DNA of 64,000 bases from Methanomassiliicoccaceae archaeon (lineage in GTDB: Archaea; Thermoplasmatota; Thermoplasmata; Methanomassiliicoccales; Methanomethylophilaceae), in NCBI GenBank assembly GCA_034928305.1, contig JAYFOZ010000005.1, positions 1 to 64,000 of the forward strand, in the 5' to 3' direction. The translations under genes were made by a program, and so were the position numbers. The notes under the pieces were generated by a model. That model had not been told where the DNA came from. It searched no databases and worked only from the letters and a program-made list of their open reading frames with translations. How positions within the stretch are numbered: the first letter of the stretch is position 1; every line of letters begins with the position of its first letter. This document shows, piece by piece, positions 26,701 to 36,265 of the stretch.

Positions 26701-29376
26701 GGGGACCATTATCGAATAGATGCCGTCGGAACCTGTGAAGGAGGTCGAGCGCTGAACGAATGTTCCGTTCTCATCCTCTTCGAACACGGCGACCTTTGCG
26801 CCTTCGAGGGGCGTTCCGCCGTTGTAAGTCAGCTGACCGCTGACCGCGGTCTCTTCGGACGTGTCCGACACCTTGAGGAGCACGATGCTCGAGAAGTAGT
26901 TGATCAGTCCGCCGTTGGTCTTCTGCAGTTCGATGGCCTCATAGCCGTCCATGTAGACCCATCCGTCGTCGTTGAGTTCTGCGTCGCCGTCAGGGTTGTA
27001 TTTGACCTGCCAATATTCCACTTCGAATCCGCTGAGCCCTAGTCCTGGCTGTGCGGTGACTGTCCCGTCGCTGTAGACGAGGTCGTATGCCAGACTGGTG
27101 ACGCCGGATGATTCGTCGGTCACACCGAAGATGGCCTTCCACAGGAAGGATTCGTACATCGCGTCCGTGTAGCTGACCCCGGTGTATCCGTATGTGAAGA
27201 ACTTGGTGTATGCGCCGTTCGAGTCTGCGGAGTAGTCGTTGAGGTACGCGAGTGTCGAAATCGAAGAACCGTCCCCGTAGTAGAGAGGTATCATTCCCGC
27301 ATTGAGGGCTACGTACGAGATTCCGCCGTCCCCGCGCTCGTCGCAGATATCGTTGTAGAACGCTATGACCTCCGGCTCTGTCAGATTGTCGGTTATGTAC
27401 TGAACCGTGCGGATATAGACGGCGTTCTCGTCGCTGATGTCTCCGGAGACTCCGGAGTAGATGTCGGGGTTATTCAGAATCGTGTCCCTGCAGGCTGCTG
27501 GGTCATTGATCAGCGACTCCAGGTCGCCGAGGCCGGCCGCGTCTATCAGGTCGGAGTAACTTCCTGTGCCGTCTGCGATTATCAGACGCATGGCCATTGC
27601 GGCGAGCGCTCCTTCGGAACCTTCCGCGAGTATGATGTTGGATGCTGCCGATGCGCCCTGTCCGGAATCGCTGGTGAGAGAAACAAATCCTCCTTTGTCC
27701 ACCGCTGCGGACGAATCCTGGAACCATGTGACTATGGCCCCATCCTTCGATATGGTCGAGTACGTGTCCCAGATCTTGTTCATGGGGTCGCTTTCCTCGG
27801 TATTGATGGAATATCCCAGACCGCCCAGGTAATCCGTGGACATGTCGCTCTCCTGGTTGGTAGAAGTGCTTGCATCTGCGGCCAACATCGCGTTGGGCGC
27901 GACTATCAGCAAAAGGATGCATATGAAAGAAATGAAGGGCTCGGGCTTCAGGAACTTCTTGAGGCTTGCCTTGAAACCCCCTCCCCTGATGGTTGCCAAA
28001 TAGGTCTTCATGTCAACGCCGCGGATCAGTTTGACAATGACCACAGCGGCCGCTATGGAATACATCGCCCCGGCTATTATGGCGCTCTCGAAAGACAGCC
28101 AGCTGAGCACGAACACTCCGATGATCCAAAGCATCGACATCAGATAGGCCTCCGAATGAGCCTTCTTGCCGAACCTGTAAAGCATGTACGCGAAGATCAC
28201 AAACGGCATCCAGACGGTAGCCCAGCCATAGAATGTGGCCATGTATGATATCGATATGTGTTGCGGCAGGAGGATCGCCGCGAGGAGCGGCGTTTCATAG
28301 ATCTGGTTCCCGGATACTACATCGTTGAAAAGCCAAGGGGTTGCCAGATAAAGGACCACCAATGCGACCGCGGCAACGATCACCGGAATGAGCATGGACT
28401 GTATTCTGGGCCTCGCCCTGAAAACGTAGAACAATCCGACGCATGCGGCAGATATGGCCGCTATCGTCAGAGGTCCGGTGAACACTGCGAAGAACAGGCC
28501 TGCGGCCACATAGTAAGGGACCGATGCCGCGAGCCCGATGATGATCATCGTGAGGTACGAACCTAAAACCGCACCGAAGTCGCGGCCCTTGAGGCGCGCG
28601 AACACCGCCTGGGCGACCATCAGGAACACCAGCATGACGATGATCATGCGGAATCCGTTCCACGAAAGCGCTATCGCTGCGACCAGGAGGCCTGCGGGAA
28701 CGGTATACTTTAGAACGCCCTTGCCGAAGGCGCCCTTTATGCCTGCCTCGCGGTTGCTGTCGAGGGCGTTCATCGCCCTGACCATGAAAAGCATGGCGGC
28801 CACGAAGAACATCAGGACGATGCTCATCTCGTTCCCGTTGGAGAACACGGACATTACGATCGGTAGCGGAAGGGTGGCGAACAGAAGCGCGGATACGAGG
28901 CCCACGGTCCTGTCGAACATCTCCTTTCCCAGAATGTACACGAGGACGCATGTTATTGCTGCCGCTACGGGGCCGGAGAACGCAAGCGCGCCTGCGGCTG
29001 CGGTAGGGACGGATACTCCGAGCAGCATGGCGATCCATGCGAAGAATGCCAATATGAAGTCGACCAGCGGAGGCTGGACCGATGTTCCGCCGTACGGGTA
29101 GTTAAGCGAGGGGTCGGAAAGCCCGAATGCGCCCGTAAGGATGTTCTCGATCGTGTGCTGGTGTTCAGATGACCCCGAGCCTGACAGGGCGAAATTGCTT
29201 CCCGCGGATATACCGAACGAGAAGACTGTCCTGACGGCGATGGCCAACGCGACTATCAGAAGAAGCGTCAGCGGGAGCCAGTGTCTTTTTATCCAAGATC
29301 CTTCGCCGCCGTCTTTGGCGGCCAGGACCCTCTTCTCAGTTTCCTGGGAAGATTTTGCCTTTCCGAATTTACGCAT
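23794..29376 (-). CDS. Giant STT3/AglB-like membrane protein with carboxypeptidase-regulatory-like repeats
   Basis: A 1860-residue protein. Residues about 30-495 hold roughly 13 transmembrane segments in the arrangement of the oligosaccharyltransferase STT3/AglB, including LNYPYGGTSVQPPLVDFILAF near 88. The following extracellular domain keeps the STT3 C-terminal layout, but the WWDYG motif appears as WFQDS (551-555), and the first external loop, where STT3 has a D-x-D-like motif, reads SGSGSSEHQH (66-74). From about residue 850 it continues as a long array of carboxypeptidase-regulatory/Ig-like beta modules (VSGQLTYNGGTPLEGAKV; ISVTVTDQYGAPLKDIQV; ISGTVTFFGDNGV) and ends in a transmembrane helix and VFRRRK. 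It may glycosylate proteins or have turned structural. Confidence 0.8.
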   Translation of the reverse strand: MRKFGKAKSSQETEKRVLAAKDGGEGSWIKRHWLPLTLLLIVALAIAVRTVFSFGISAGSNFALSGSGSSEHQHTIENILTGAFGLSDPSLNYPYGGTSVQPPLVDFILAFFAWIAMLLGVSVPTAAAGALAFSGPVAAAITCVLVYILGKEMFDRTVGLVSALLFATLPLPIVMSVFSNGNEMSIVLMFFVAAMLFMVRAMNALDSNREAGIKGAFGKGVLKYTVPAGLLVAAIALSWNGFRMIIVMLVFLMVAQAVFARLKGRDFGAVLGSYLTMIIIGLAASVPYYVAAGLFFAVFTGPLTIAAISAACVGLFYVFRARPRIQSMLIPVIVAAVALVVLYLATPWLFNDVVSGNQIYETPLLAAILLPQHISISYMATFYGWATVWMPFVIFAYMLYRFGKKAHSEAYLMSMLWIIGVFVLSWLSFESAIIAGAMYSIAAAVVIVKLIRGVDMKTYLATIRGGGFKASLKKFLKPEPFISFICILLLIVAPNAMLAADASTSTNQESDMSTDYLGGLGYSINTEESDPMNKIWDTYSTISKDGAIVTWFQDSSAAVDKGGFVSLTSDSGQGASAASNIILAEGSEGALAAMAMRLIIADGTGSYSDLIDAAGLGDLESLINDPAACRDTILNNPDIYSGVSGDISDENAVYIRTVQYITDNLTEPEVIAFYNDICDERGDGGISYVALNAGMIPLYYGDGSSISTLAYLNDYSADSNGAYTKFFTYGYTGVSYTDAMYESFLWKAIFGVTDESSGVTSLAYDLVYSDGTVTAQPGLGLSGFEVEYWQVKYNPDGDAELNDDGWVYMDGYEAIELQKTNGGLINYFSSIVLLKVSDTSEETAVSGQLTYNGGTPLEGAKVAVFEEDENGTFVQRSTSFTGSDGIYSIMVPTSGNYEIRVYTGTDLTVGGTFVETITDPAVATDITASTISGTVTGVTSSVKVTATGLYSGTSVTVDSNASGEYTFPAMPSDKYTLTATLGTYTLGTQTVTIYPGNNSGIDIEPEGEISVTVTDQYGAPLKDIQVVAQSLLDGSIYEATALTDVYGKVDISVMSSITGVTYSGQYVVYAKDKVGTSSSATVSTSTVSAKITVYGDVETGSGMTGIITVMAPGYSSVNATSGVANLPSIGDSTFTLYDGSVVKTYDVESGTYTDIGSVVDFTATLMSSSGEAISGTVTFFGDNGVTMGYTADDEGNISGKLPAGDYTVCAVGSDGSCLIKTVTITAGADLGELETGDGRKLTVTLTFSSGTDGQKGLAFREVKVTLGTGEVIYGMTNSEGKAVIQIPDGVTAEILIAGSSDSAMTWSDLTKSIAASTENATASFNIGTVTGSTVNSQSITPTDNTWLLTSATSDTADYEIAAGASAAVAPGTYFCIEENAGVYTYSEVKVYAGAGHNTMYTVADTKVENMSKVEVPALTGATVTVTADPDNEDAEYYEVNLGTGYYLLESGKYLFKAETDTQVAYAYYDGSALDNPAWTLKDAVTLKGYVGVAGSGTAVISASGQTLFASVSDGAYEIEVPGDIGAVTITFDVTKTISSSEYSYTGSVNATIDSTKTNTVNAELTGDGISVADSDAALTIEVDASTLAPSADGTFSFTLDVTPSVDSTGTKTYAVSAVGPWQLDKSYTVTVDGSGAETVEVWGWLDPLKVGDGDPEMKVSLTDLNGTTQATCQMPSGYVVDIAAVDNVTVMVATDDGASSDAVNDYEYMYAVTIRNDANYMMYAKLTVTGVPSGWLYTVSDGDGKLISADSTTKFPVAGYAYTTVYVKLISVDGSSTEIPEINIKVEVSPSSGSPVTTVEFDVTKQDAVLESSVSASGDNVYQTGNAVQNAFWILLLLSVVLIVMIVWLGSKRGVFRRRK

Positions 29377-29420
29377 TATAAGGGTCTCCGTCCTTTAAGG
29401 TGGCGATTGATGTTTGATTG

Positions 29421-29432
29421 CCTATTTATAGG
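29421..29432 (-). promoter_or_regulatory. TATA box of the STT3-like operon
   Basis: CCTATAAATAGG, about 45 bases before the ATG at 29376. A start near 29405 would leave a leader of some 28 bases that includes GGACGGAG as ribosome site. Confidence 0.55.
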
Positions 29433-29458
29433 TTTACGGGTGCGTATCTATTATAGGT

Positions 29459-30112
29459 TCAGAGGTCCGCGCACCGTTCTATTTCATCGCATAGATCTTT
29501 TGCGACGGACCTCGGGTTCTTGGACGTATATATGGAGCGCCCGACTATTACGTAGTCGGCACCCGCCGATATGGCCGATGCCGCACTTCCGCCTTGGGCG
29601 CCGACGCCTGGCGAAAGGATGGTCTTGTTCCCTACGACCGACCGGATCGCCGCGATTCCGTCGGGCCTTGTCGCCGGTGCGATGAAACCGGACGCTCCGC
29701 ATCTGACTCCCATCTCGGCCATTTCCACCGCATGTTTTGCAGTGAATATCTGCCCCCCGGGATGGCTCATCTCTGTCACGGCGAATATCTCGGCGTCGGT
29801 TCCTGCCGCCGCCACTGCCGCCGCCAGGGAGTCGTCGCCCGTGAATGCGTGAACGATGATTGCCACGGCTCCGCGTGAGACGCAATTCTCCACGATGAGC
29901 CGAACGGTGTTGGGTATATCGGCGACTTTGAAGTCGCATATAACATCGTTACGTTCGGCCAGCCTGTCTATCATTTCCGGACCGGAAGAAAGTACCAGCG
30001 GCCAGTTGATCTTCACTGCGTCCACACAGTCGGATACCGCATCGGCTATCGCCAATGCCTTTTTGCCATCGGTCTCGTCTAGAGCGAGGACCAAACGAGT
30101 GTCCTTCTTCAT
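29459..30112 (-). CDS. pyrF: Orotidine 5'-phosphate decarboxylase
   Basis: A 217-residue TIM-barrel enzyme that decarboxylates OMP to UMP, the last step of pyrimidine synthesis. The catalytic set is visible: Asp12 (LALDETD), Lys34 (VKINWP), and Asp60, Lys62 and Asp65 in DFKVADIPNT. The phosphate-binding end has ADYVIVGRSIYTSKNP. Archaeal class length. The gene stands alone, divergent from the radical SAM gene. Confidence 0.96.
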   Translation of the reverse strand: MKKDTRLVLALDETDGKKALAIADAVSDCVDAVKINWPLVLSSGPEMIDRLAERNDVICDFKVADIPNTVRLIVENCVSRGAVAIIVHAFTGDDSLAAAVAAAGTDAEIFAVTEMSHPGGQIFTAKHAVEMAEMGVRCGASGFIAPATRPDGIAAIRSVVGNKTILSPGVGAQGGSAASAISAGADYVIVGRSIYTSKNPRSVAKDLCDEIERCADL

Positions 30113-30165
30113 GGTTTCCCGATAGCTCAGGGAGAGTTAATAAAACGTCGGAGTGATTTACGTTC

Positions 30166-31242
30166 ATGACGGTAAGGAGATTGGAGTGCGGTTCCGCGGC
30201 AGACGGCGAACTCGCTAAGGGGTGCCTTTTTTGCTCTGAGGGTTCGAAGATGGTACTTTTTGTTACCGGGATCTGCTATACCGGATGCCCGTACTGCCCC
30301 GTGTCGTTGGAAAAAAAGGGAAATGCTGGCACATTTGCCAATGAGCTAAGGGCCCTATCCGACGCGGAAATAATCGGCGAGGCGGAGGCCATGGATGCTA
30401 TGGGGACCGGTGTGACCGGCGGTGACCCGCTCTGCGACATGGACCGCACCGTGCACTATATACGGATGCTCAAAGAGCACTTCGGTCCGAAACATCATAT
30501 CCACCTCTACACCTCGACAATAGATCCAGACAGGATAAAACTGCTCAGGGAGGCTGGTCTTGACGAAGTCAGGTTCCATCCCCGCGACAGCGAGTGGGCG
30601 AACTTCGATACCGAAGACCTCAAGAAAATCGTTTCCATCGGGGGCCTGGACGTCGGCATCGAGGTCCCGGCCCTTCCGGGGCGCGAAAACGACCTGAACT
30701 CGATGATATCACGCGCTTTTTCGGCCGGAGTTTCCTTTGTAAACCTGAACGAGCTGGAGTTCTCGGAAAGTAACTGGGATATGATGAAAGAGAACAAATA
30801 CAAGCTGAAAGACGACATATCTTCGGCCATCAGGGGATCGGAGGAGACCGCGCTGGCACTTATTGCTTTGAACCGTGGCAGGAGGATTCATTTCTGCTCC
30901 TCTTCTTTCAAAGACGGCATACAGCTCAGGCGCCGCCTTATACGTATGGCCAACAACACCGCAAAGGAATACGATGTCGTTACAGAGGAGGGCACGGTCC
31001 TCAGGGGAATCCTTTACGCGGACGACCTCGACGAGGCGGCGGCGCTGCTGATGACAAAATATGAAGTTCCGGACATCCTGATATTCATTGACAGGAAACG
31101 CAATAGGATGGAGGCCGCCTCGTGGGTGCTACAGGAGCTTGCGGACGAACTGCCTTACAGGTGCTACCTGATAGAAGAATATCCGACCGCGGACAGGCTG
31201 GAGGTCGAGAGGGTGCCTCTCGGCCACCACGCCCGCGGCTGA
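30166..31242 (+). CDS. Radical SAM protein of unknown substrate
   Basis: A 358-residue protein with the radical SAM cluster motif C37-YTG-C41-PY-C44, a GTGVTGGDPLCD glycine-rich SAM-binding segment near residue 81, and an iron-sulfur-like CxxC earlier (GCLFCSEGSK, Cys20 and Cys23). The C-terminal part (KEYDVVTEEGTVLRGILYADD) is not a domain I can name. It resembles archaeal radical SAM proteins annotated only by domain. Convergent with nusA. Confidence 0.8.
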   Translation: MTVRRLECGSAADGELAKGCLFCSEGSKMVLFVTGICYTGCPYCPVSLEKKGNAGTFANELRALSDAEIIGEAEAMDAMGTGVTGGDPLCDMDRTVHYIRMLKEHFGPKHHIHLYTSTIDPDRIKLLREAGLDEVRFHPRDSEWANFDTEDLKKIVSIGGLDVGIEVPALPGRENDLNSMISRAFSAGVSFVNLNELEFSESNWDMMKENKYKLKDDISSAIRGSEETALALIALNRGRRIHFCSSSFKDGIQLRRRLIRMANNTAKEYDVVTEEGTVLRGILYADDLDEAAALLMTKYEVPDILIFIDRKRNRMEAASWVLQELADELPYRCYLIEEYPTADRLEVERVPLGHHARG

Positions 31243-31265
31243 TTAACAGGTTTCATCCAGGAGAA

Positions 31266-31284
31266 GATCCCTAGGGGAGGGATC
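31266..31284. terminator. Hairpin between convergent radical SAM and nusA genes
   Basis: GATCCCT and AGGGATC form a 7-base-pair stem around a 5-base loop. It overlaps the last bases of nusA. Possible transcription or mRNA end signal. Confidence 0.35.
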
Positions 31285-31720
31285 AATCTACGCTTAGGCT
31301 CTGTATGTCGTGGTGTCTGTTCACGATGTCTCTGGCTATGCGGAGGTTCTTGCCCTCTTTTCCTATGGCCCTGCCCTTGAGTTCCGGATCTACCGTGACG
31401 GTAGCGTGGGTGATCTCCCCGCGCTTCTCGATCATGACCTTCTGAGGATTGTAGATGTGGAAGACGTTCATAACGAACTGCTCCGGGTCTGCCGAGTGCT
31501 CGACGACCTGGATGTTCTTCCCGGTAAGGTCCTTCAGTCTGATCATATGATCCCCTTTCTTGCCCACCGCTATGTTGCCCTGTCCCGCCTCGACTACGAA
31601 GACGAGTTTGTCCGGGGTGTCCATGCAATCCACCGCATTCGTGTGGGTTACCTCCTGGAACAACGCGATGTACCTAAGGGTATCCTCTGTGATAACTATC
31701 TCTGCAGGCATTTCACTCAC
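31283..31720 (-). CDS. nusA: Archaeal NusA-like transcription factor
   Basis: A 145-residue protein with two KH domains: one around VVEAGQGNIAVGKKGDHMIRL (GxxG as GKKG) and one around VDPELKGRAIGKEGKNLRIARDI (GKEG). Archaeal NusA consists of just these KH domains, without the S1 and N-terminal parts of bacterial NusA. The GTG at 31720 overlaps the rpl30e stop (GTGA); an ATG at 31711 is the alternative. It is the last gene of the RNA polymerase operon. Confidence 0.92.
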   Translation of the reverse strand: MSEMPAEIVITEDTLRYIALFQEVTHTNAVDCMDTPDKLVFVVEAGQGNIAVGKKGDHMIRLKDLTGKNIQVVEHSADPEQFVMNVFHIYNPQKVMIEKRGEITHATVTVDPELKGRAIGKEGKNLRIARDIVNRHHDIQSLSVD

Positions 31721-32004
31721 AGCGTAAGTATGTTTGAGGTGCCTTTATCGATGACAGCCAGCGCCGAGACCGAGAAGGGCTTTCCGCAAAGAGCTCCGAG
31801 CTCCATGTTATTGCCATCGTAGATGTGGACCTTCACGCCTACATCTCCTTTCAGCGATTCGCTGGGGCAGTTCCTGGCCAAGATTATCATCTGGGCCTTG
31901 CCCGTTTTTATGGCCTTCTCCGTCTGGTCTACTCCGAACTCGACCTTACCTGTGGTAATGGCCGATTTCAGCGCTCTGCTTATATCGACTTTTTCTTCGC
32001 TCAT
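31717..32004 (-). CDS. rpl30e: Large ribosomal subunit protein eL30
   Basis: A 95-residue L7Ae-superfamily ribosomal protein: VDISRALKSAITTGKVEFGVDQTEKAIKTGKA then QMIILARNCPSE. Its place between rpoA2 and nusA is the conserved archaeal arrangement. The ATG at 32004 overlaps the rpoA2 stop (ATGA). Confidence 0.94.
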   Translation of the reverse strand: MSEEKVDISRALKSAITTGKVEFGVDQTEKAIKTGKAQMIILARNCPSESLKGDVGVKVHIYDGNNMELGALCGKPFSVSALAVIDKGTSNILTL

Positions 32005-33455
32005 TCTTCATCCCCCTTCATTTTTTTCCTGGGTGTATAAATTAGGTTTACAGCGCCGGTTCCTAGCGTCACCGGCTGTCCCACTATGATGTTTTCCGTC
32101 ACACCTTCAAGGTGATCGACCTCTCCCACCATTGCCGCATGCAGCAGGTGGGCCGCGGTTATCTCGAACGCTGCCCTTGCGAGCACCGACGACTTCTTTC
32201 CGGACACTCCGTGCCTTCCGATGGCCTTGACCAATCCGTCGTTGGTCATCAGGTCTGCTACCAGCATGATGTGCCTTATGTCGACGTCCAGTCCTGCTTC
32301 TCCCAGTGTCTCTCCGGCCTCGTGTATGATCGCATTCCTGGCCGCCTCGATCCCCAGAACATCGGCTACTTCCAATATGCTGTTCGTCATGACGTACGGG
32401 GAATCGACCCCTTCGACCTTCAGGACCTCCTTCAGGTTGCTGCCTTCGGTGACTATCTCGTACCTGCCGGTGTCCTTGCTTTTGCTGAGGACCGCTCTGG
32501 CAATACCGTCGATGCCCTTGATCTTGGCGTTCTTTATGGCGTCGTACATGGTCTGCAGCTTCTTGAACGACTGCAGATCGGACGTTATTGTTATACTGAA
32601 GTCCGTCTTTTCGATCAGTCCGCGGACGGCTTTTATCTTGTTCAGTTTTTCGAACATCTCGTCTATCGTCACGCCGCGCTTGTCCATCTTGTGGGCGCTG
32701 GGCGTTATGATGATGCGCATGTTCGTAACATCCGTGGATATCTCGGCGACGTCCGTAAGTACGGTCATCTCGATCTCCGAAGCTACGTGACGTGCGACGC
32801 TCTCGTCCTCGGCGGCGATCCCCAGAAGAGGGATCTCCATCGACGGCGTGCTCGGAACGCGCCTGGCATCGACGATCTCGATGAGCCTCGGAAGGCCCTG
32901 CGTAACGTTGATGTTGGCGACTCCTGCATAGTGGAAGGTACGCATGTTCATCTGGGTACCCGGCTCGCCTATCGAATGCGCCGCCATGACGCCCGCGGAC
33001 TCGTTCTGGTCCATCAGGTGCGACGTGTACATGTCCCACGCCCTGTCCACGAGCTTTTCGCAGACGTCTTCGCTGAAATCGTTCCCGGCTATGCGGGATG
33101 CTATGTCGGTGATGATCTTCATCGGGAACGCGTATCCCTTGGACCTGGCCACGTCCAGGAGCATCGTCTGCTCCGGGGTGCGGTGGTGGGCGTGCGTTAT
33201 CTCCTTTGCGGTGAACGCCGGTACGGCCTCCTCGATCTCTTTCTTCACCTTTGCGGTCGTGGTGCGTGACGGGCGTTTGGAGAGCTTCGTCACGATGGAC
33301 TCGGCCTCCTCGGAAGATATTCCGAGGTCCTCGATATCGCCCTGGGATATCGCTTCCACGTCTCCGAGGGTGTTGTATTTGGTCATCAGGAGCGCGGCAG
33401 CCTCTTCGCTGATCCCGCGCCTGATCAAGGCCTTCATGGTATCTTTCTTAGCCAT
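32001..33455 (-). CDS. rpoA2: DNA-directed RNA polymerase subunit A''
   Basis: A 484-residue C-terminal part of the largest polymerase subunit (jaw, trigger loop end and cleft). An HSIGEPGTQMNMRTFHYAGVA block contains the trigger-loop sequence, and TQGLPRLIEIVDARRVPSTPSM follows. An N-terminal helix-hairpin-helix-like segment (residues about 1-55) precedes the core, as in some Thermoplasmata. The ATG at 33455 has GGAGG 8 bases before it, within the end of rpoA1; a GTG at 33461 overlaps the stop. Confidence 0.96.
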   Translation of the reverse strand: MAKKDTMKALIRRGISEEAAALLMTKYNTLGDVEAISQGDIEDLGISSEEAESIVTKLSKRPSRTTTAKVKKEIEEAVPAFTAKEITHAHHRTPEQTMLLDVARSKGYAFPMKIITDIASRIAGNDFSEDVCEKLVDRAWDMYTSHLMDQNESAGVMAAHSIGEPGTQMNMRTFHYAGVANINVTQGLPRLIEIVDARRVPSTPSMEIPLLGIAAEDESVARHVASEIEMTVLTDVAEISTDVTNMRIIITPSAHKMDKRGVTIDEMFEKLNKIKAVRGLIEKTDFSITITSDLQSFKKLQTMYDAIKNAKIKGIDGIARAVLSKSKDTGRYEIVTEGSNLKEVLKVEGVDSPYVMTNSILEVADVLGIEAARNAIIHEAGETLGEAGLDVDIRHIMLVADLMTNDGLVKAIGRHGVSGKKSSVLARAAFEITAAHLLHAAMVGEVDHLEGVTENIIVGQPVTLGTGAVNLIYTPRKKMKGDEE

Positions 33456-33457
33456 TA

Positions 33458-36265
33458 TCACTCACCTCCGGATTCGTAATCGGATTCGCCGGACTCTTCG
33501 AACTCTTCGGACTCTTCGTCGTCGGTGAACTCCATCTCGTCCTTCTCCTTCGCGCCGTAATCCTCGCCTATGTCCTTTTCGTCGATGCGTATCATGTTCT
33601 CGGCGGCGTCGTCGCCCAAGACCTCTGCGAACAGATCGTCCAGGTCTATCGCCTTGCCGCGCACGGACCTGGTCGGGTCGATCCCGTCCTCTCCGTACTT
33701 GAACTGTATTACCATCCCGATGGTATTCCTTACCGTGCCGTCGGAAGTCAGTTTAAGGTCCTCGAGTGCCGAAACCAGCCTCCTCTGCATGTAACCGGAC
33801 CTCGACGTCCTTACGGCCGTATCGACCAGTCCTTCGCGGCCTCCCATGGAGTGGAAGAAGAACTCGGTCGGGGTGAGTCCGGACTTATACGAGTTGGAGC
33901 AGAATCCCCTTGCATATGCGCCCATGTCGCCCTTGTTGAAGTGCGACAGGGTCCTGTTCCAGTAACCTCTTGCCAACCTCTCTCCACGAACCGACTGCTG
34001 GCCGACGCATCCTGCCATCTGGGACAGGTTGAGCATCGAACCGCGGGCACCGGCCTTGGCCATTATGACGGCGGGGTTGCTCATACCGAGGTGTTTCCCT
34101 GCGATCTTACCGGCCTCGTCACGGGCGGCCCCCAGCTGGGACATGACCTTGACCTCCAGCGTTTCCCTGAGGGAGCGCCCGGGCATCTGCTCGAGCGTGC
34201 CTTCCTGGTACGACTCCACGAGCCTGGACACCTCGGAGATACACTCCTGGCTGAAGCTGTTGATCTGAAGAACCGCTTCCTCCGGTATGTCCTCGTCTCC
34301 GATTCCCGTGCTGAACCCGTGGTTCATCAGGGCACCGAGGGCCAGCCTGGTCACGTGGTTGATGAACTTGGTGGCCTCCTCGGACCCGTAGTCACGGGCG
34401 ACACGGTCGACGATCTTGCCTTTGCTGTTACCTATCGCCTTGACGTCCACGGTACCGCATAGAAGCTGGGAGTGGCGTATCTTGACGTAAGCGTCGTACT
34501 CGCAGCTCTCCTTCCTGCACACCGAGCAGTTCTGGCATATGTTGGCCTTGAACGTGGTGCGGAAACCTTCCGGAAGAACGGCCGAGAACAGCTGTTTGCC
34601 TGTCCAGTACATGTTGCCTTTCTCATCGATCATGGGCTCCGGCATCTCGACGTCGGGCAGCTTGGACATTATGTTGGCCGCCTGGAACCTGTCGAAACGC
34701 GGGCTCATATGCGTGAGGAAGTAAGCTCCGGTTATGTGGTCGTGTATCGCCCCTATGATCGGGCCTCCGTACCTCGGGGAAAGAATGTTCTCCTGGACCT
34801 GCATGAGGATGCGGGCCTCGGCACGGGCCTCCTCGGACTGCAGGACGTGGAGATTCATCTCGTCCCCGTCGAAGTCTGCGTTGTAGGGGGGACAGTCGCA
34901 TAGGTTGAACCTGAAAGTGCGTCCGTCCATGATCCTTACGCGGTGCGCCATCATGGACATCCTGTGCAGCGACGGCTGCCTGTTGAACAGGACGACATCG
35001 CCGTTTATCAGTTGCCTCTCGACCGTGTAATCCTGCTCGAGTCCTTCCGCGACGTCCTGTGCGTTGCGGTCGGTCACACGGATCCTTCTTCCGTCGGACC
35101 TTATGACGTAGTTCGCTCCGGGCACATAGACGCCTTCGTCGGGCGGTGTGGGCCCGCGTGCCACGAGCTCCTTGAGCTTATCGATGTTGTGTTCGTTGAC
35201 GTGGACCGGGACCGTCAGCTCCCTGGCGGCGAAAGCGGGTATTCCCACGTCGTTGATGGAAAGCATCGGGTCGGGCGAAATGACCGTACGGGCAGAGAAG
35301 TTCACACGCTTACCTGAAAGGTTGGACCTGAAACGTCCCTCCTTTCCCTTAAGCCTCTGGGTCAGCGTCTTCAACGGGCGGCCGGACCTGTGCCTCGCGG
35401 GCGGGATTCCGGACGTCTGGTTGTCGAAGTACGTGGTTATGTGGTACTGCAGAAGCTCCCATAGGTCCTCGACGATCAGCTGGGGCGCACCGGCGTCGCG
35501 GTTCTCCCTGAGCCTCTGGTTGATCCTCAGGACGTCGACCATCTTATGGGTCAGGTCGTCCTCGGACCTGTCGCCCGAATCGAGCGTGATCGAAGGCCTG
35601 ACTGTGACCGGCGGGACGGCCAATGCCGTCAGCACCATCCACTCGGGCCTGCAGGTCGAAGGGTCGAATCCCAAGGTTGCAAGGTCCTCGTCGGTGATGC
35701 GCTCGAGCCTCTCGCGGACCTCCTTGGGGGTCAGCTTGTGGTTGTCGTCGACCTCCCTGAAGGTCGTGGGCTTGTCGAGCTTTATCTTGATCTGTTCTGC
35801 GCTGCAGTACGGACAAAGGCCCTTGGTGGACGCTCCTTTGGCGGTGACCTTGGCGAAATTCTTTACGTCCATCGTGTCGCCGCCCAGCTCCTCCATGCGC
35901 TCCATGTCGTTCCTGGTCTCGCTTATCTGGTCCGGGGTCAGCATGAGCCTGCCGCAAGAGCGGCATGTGCTCTCAAGGAGCATCTTGATGTCCTTGACGA
36001 AGCCGACGTGTATTACCGGAAGGGCGAGATCTATGTGTCCGAAGTGCCCGGGGCATTCGTCCACTTTGCATCCGCAGGTCTTGCAGCGGAGCCCGGGCTC
36101 TATGACTCCCATGCGGGGGTCCATAAGTCCCATGTCGATCGGGTATCCCTCGTCGTCGTAGGTGTCCGCCGTAATTACTTTGGTGGCGGACATCTTCCTG
36201 ATCTCCTCCGGGGAGATGCAGGAGAATTTGATCGAGCCGATCCTCTTCGTGATACCTCTCATCAT
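33458..36265 (-). CDS. rpoA1: DNA-directed RNA polymerase subunit A'
   Basis: A 935-residue N-terminal part of the largest subunit. The catalytic magnesium motif [13 protein letters not shown] is present, as are the zinc sites [20 protein letters not shown] near residue 57 and CRSCGRL further on. The C-terminus is an acidic, Glu/Ser-rich tail (about 25 residues after [16 protein letters not shown]). The start ATGATG at 36265 overlaps the rpoB stop. The A'/A'' split is the standard archaeal state. Confidence 0.97.
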   Translation of the reverse strand: MMRGITKRIGSIKFSCISPEEIRKMSATKVITADTYDDEGYPIDMGLMDPRMGVIEPGLRCKTCGCKVDECPGHFGHIDLALPVIHVGFVKDIKMLLESTCRSCGRLMLTPDQISETRNDMERMEELGGDTMDVKNFAKVTAKGASTKGLCPYCSAEQIKIKLDKPTTFREVDDNHKLTPKEVRERLERITDEDLATLGFDPSTCRPEWMVLTALAVPPVTVRPSITLDSGDRSEDDLTHKMVDVLRINQRLRENRDAGAPQLIVEDLWELLQYHITTYFDNQTSGIPPARHRSGRPLKTLTQRLKGKEGRFRSNLSGKRVNFSARTVISPDPMLSINDVGIPAFAARELTVPVHVNEHNIDKLKELVARGPTPPDEGVYVPGANYVIRSDGRRIRVTDRNAQDVAEGLEQDYTVERQLINGDVVLFNRQPSLHRMSMMAHRVRIMDGRTFRFNLCDCPPYNADFDGDEMNLHVLQSEEARAEARILMQVQENILSPRYGGPIIGAIHDHITGAYFLTHMSPRFDRFQAANIMSKLPDVEMPEPMIDEKGNMYWTGKQLFSAVLPEGFRTTFKANICQNCSVCRKESCEYDAYVKIRHSQLLCGTVDVKAIGNSKGKIVDRVARDYGSEEATKFINHVTRLALGALMNHGFSTGIGDEDIPEEAVLQINSFSQECISEVSRLVESYQEGTLEQMPGRSLRETLEVKVMSQLGAARDEAGKIAGKHLGMSNPAVIMAKAGARGSMLNLSQMAGCVGQQSVRGERLARGYWNRTLSHFNKGDMGAYARGFCSNSYKSGLTPTEFFFHSMGGREGLVDTAVRTSRSGYMQRRLVSALEDLKLTSDGTVRNTIGMVIQFKYGEDGIDPTRSVRGKAIDLDDLFAEVLGDDAAENMIRIDEKDIGEDYGAKEKDEMEFTDDEESEEFEESGESDYESGGE

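Noticed and set aside
32112-33269. Open frame of 385 codons opposite rpoA2
   Set aside because: Shadow of rpoA2 with no recognisable domain, no promoter or ribosome site.
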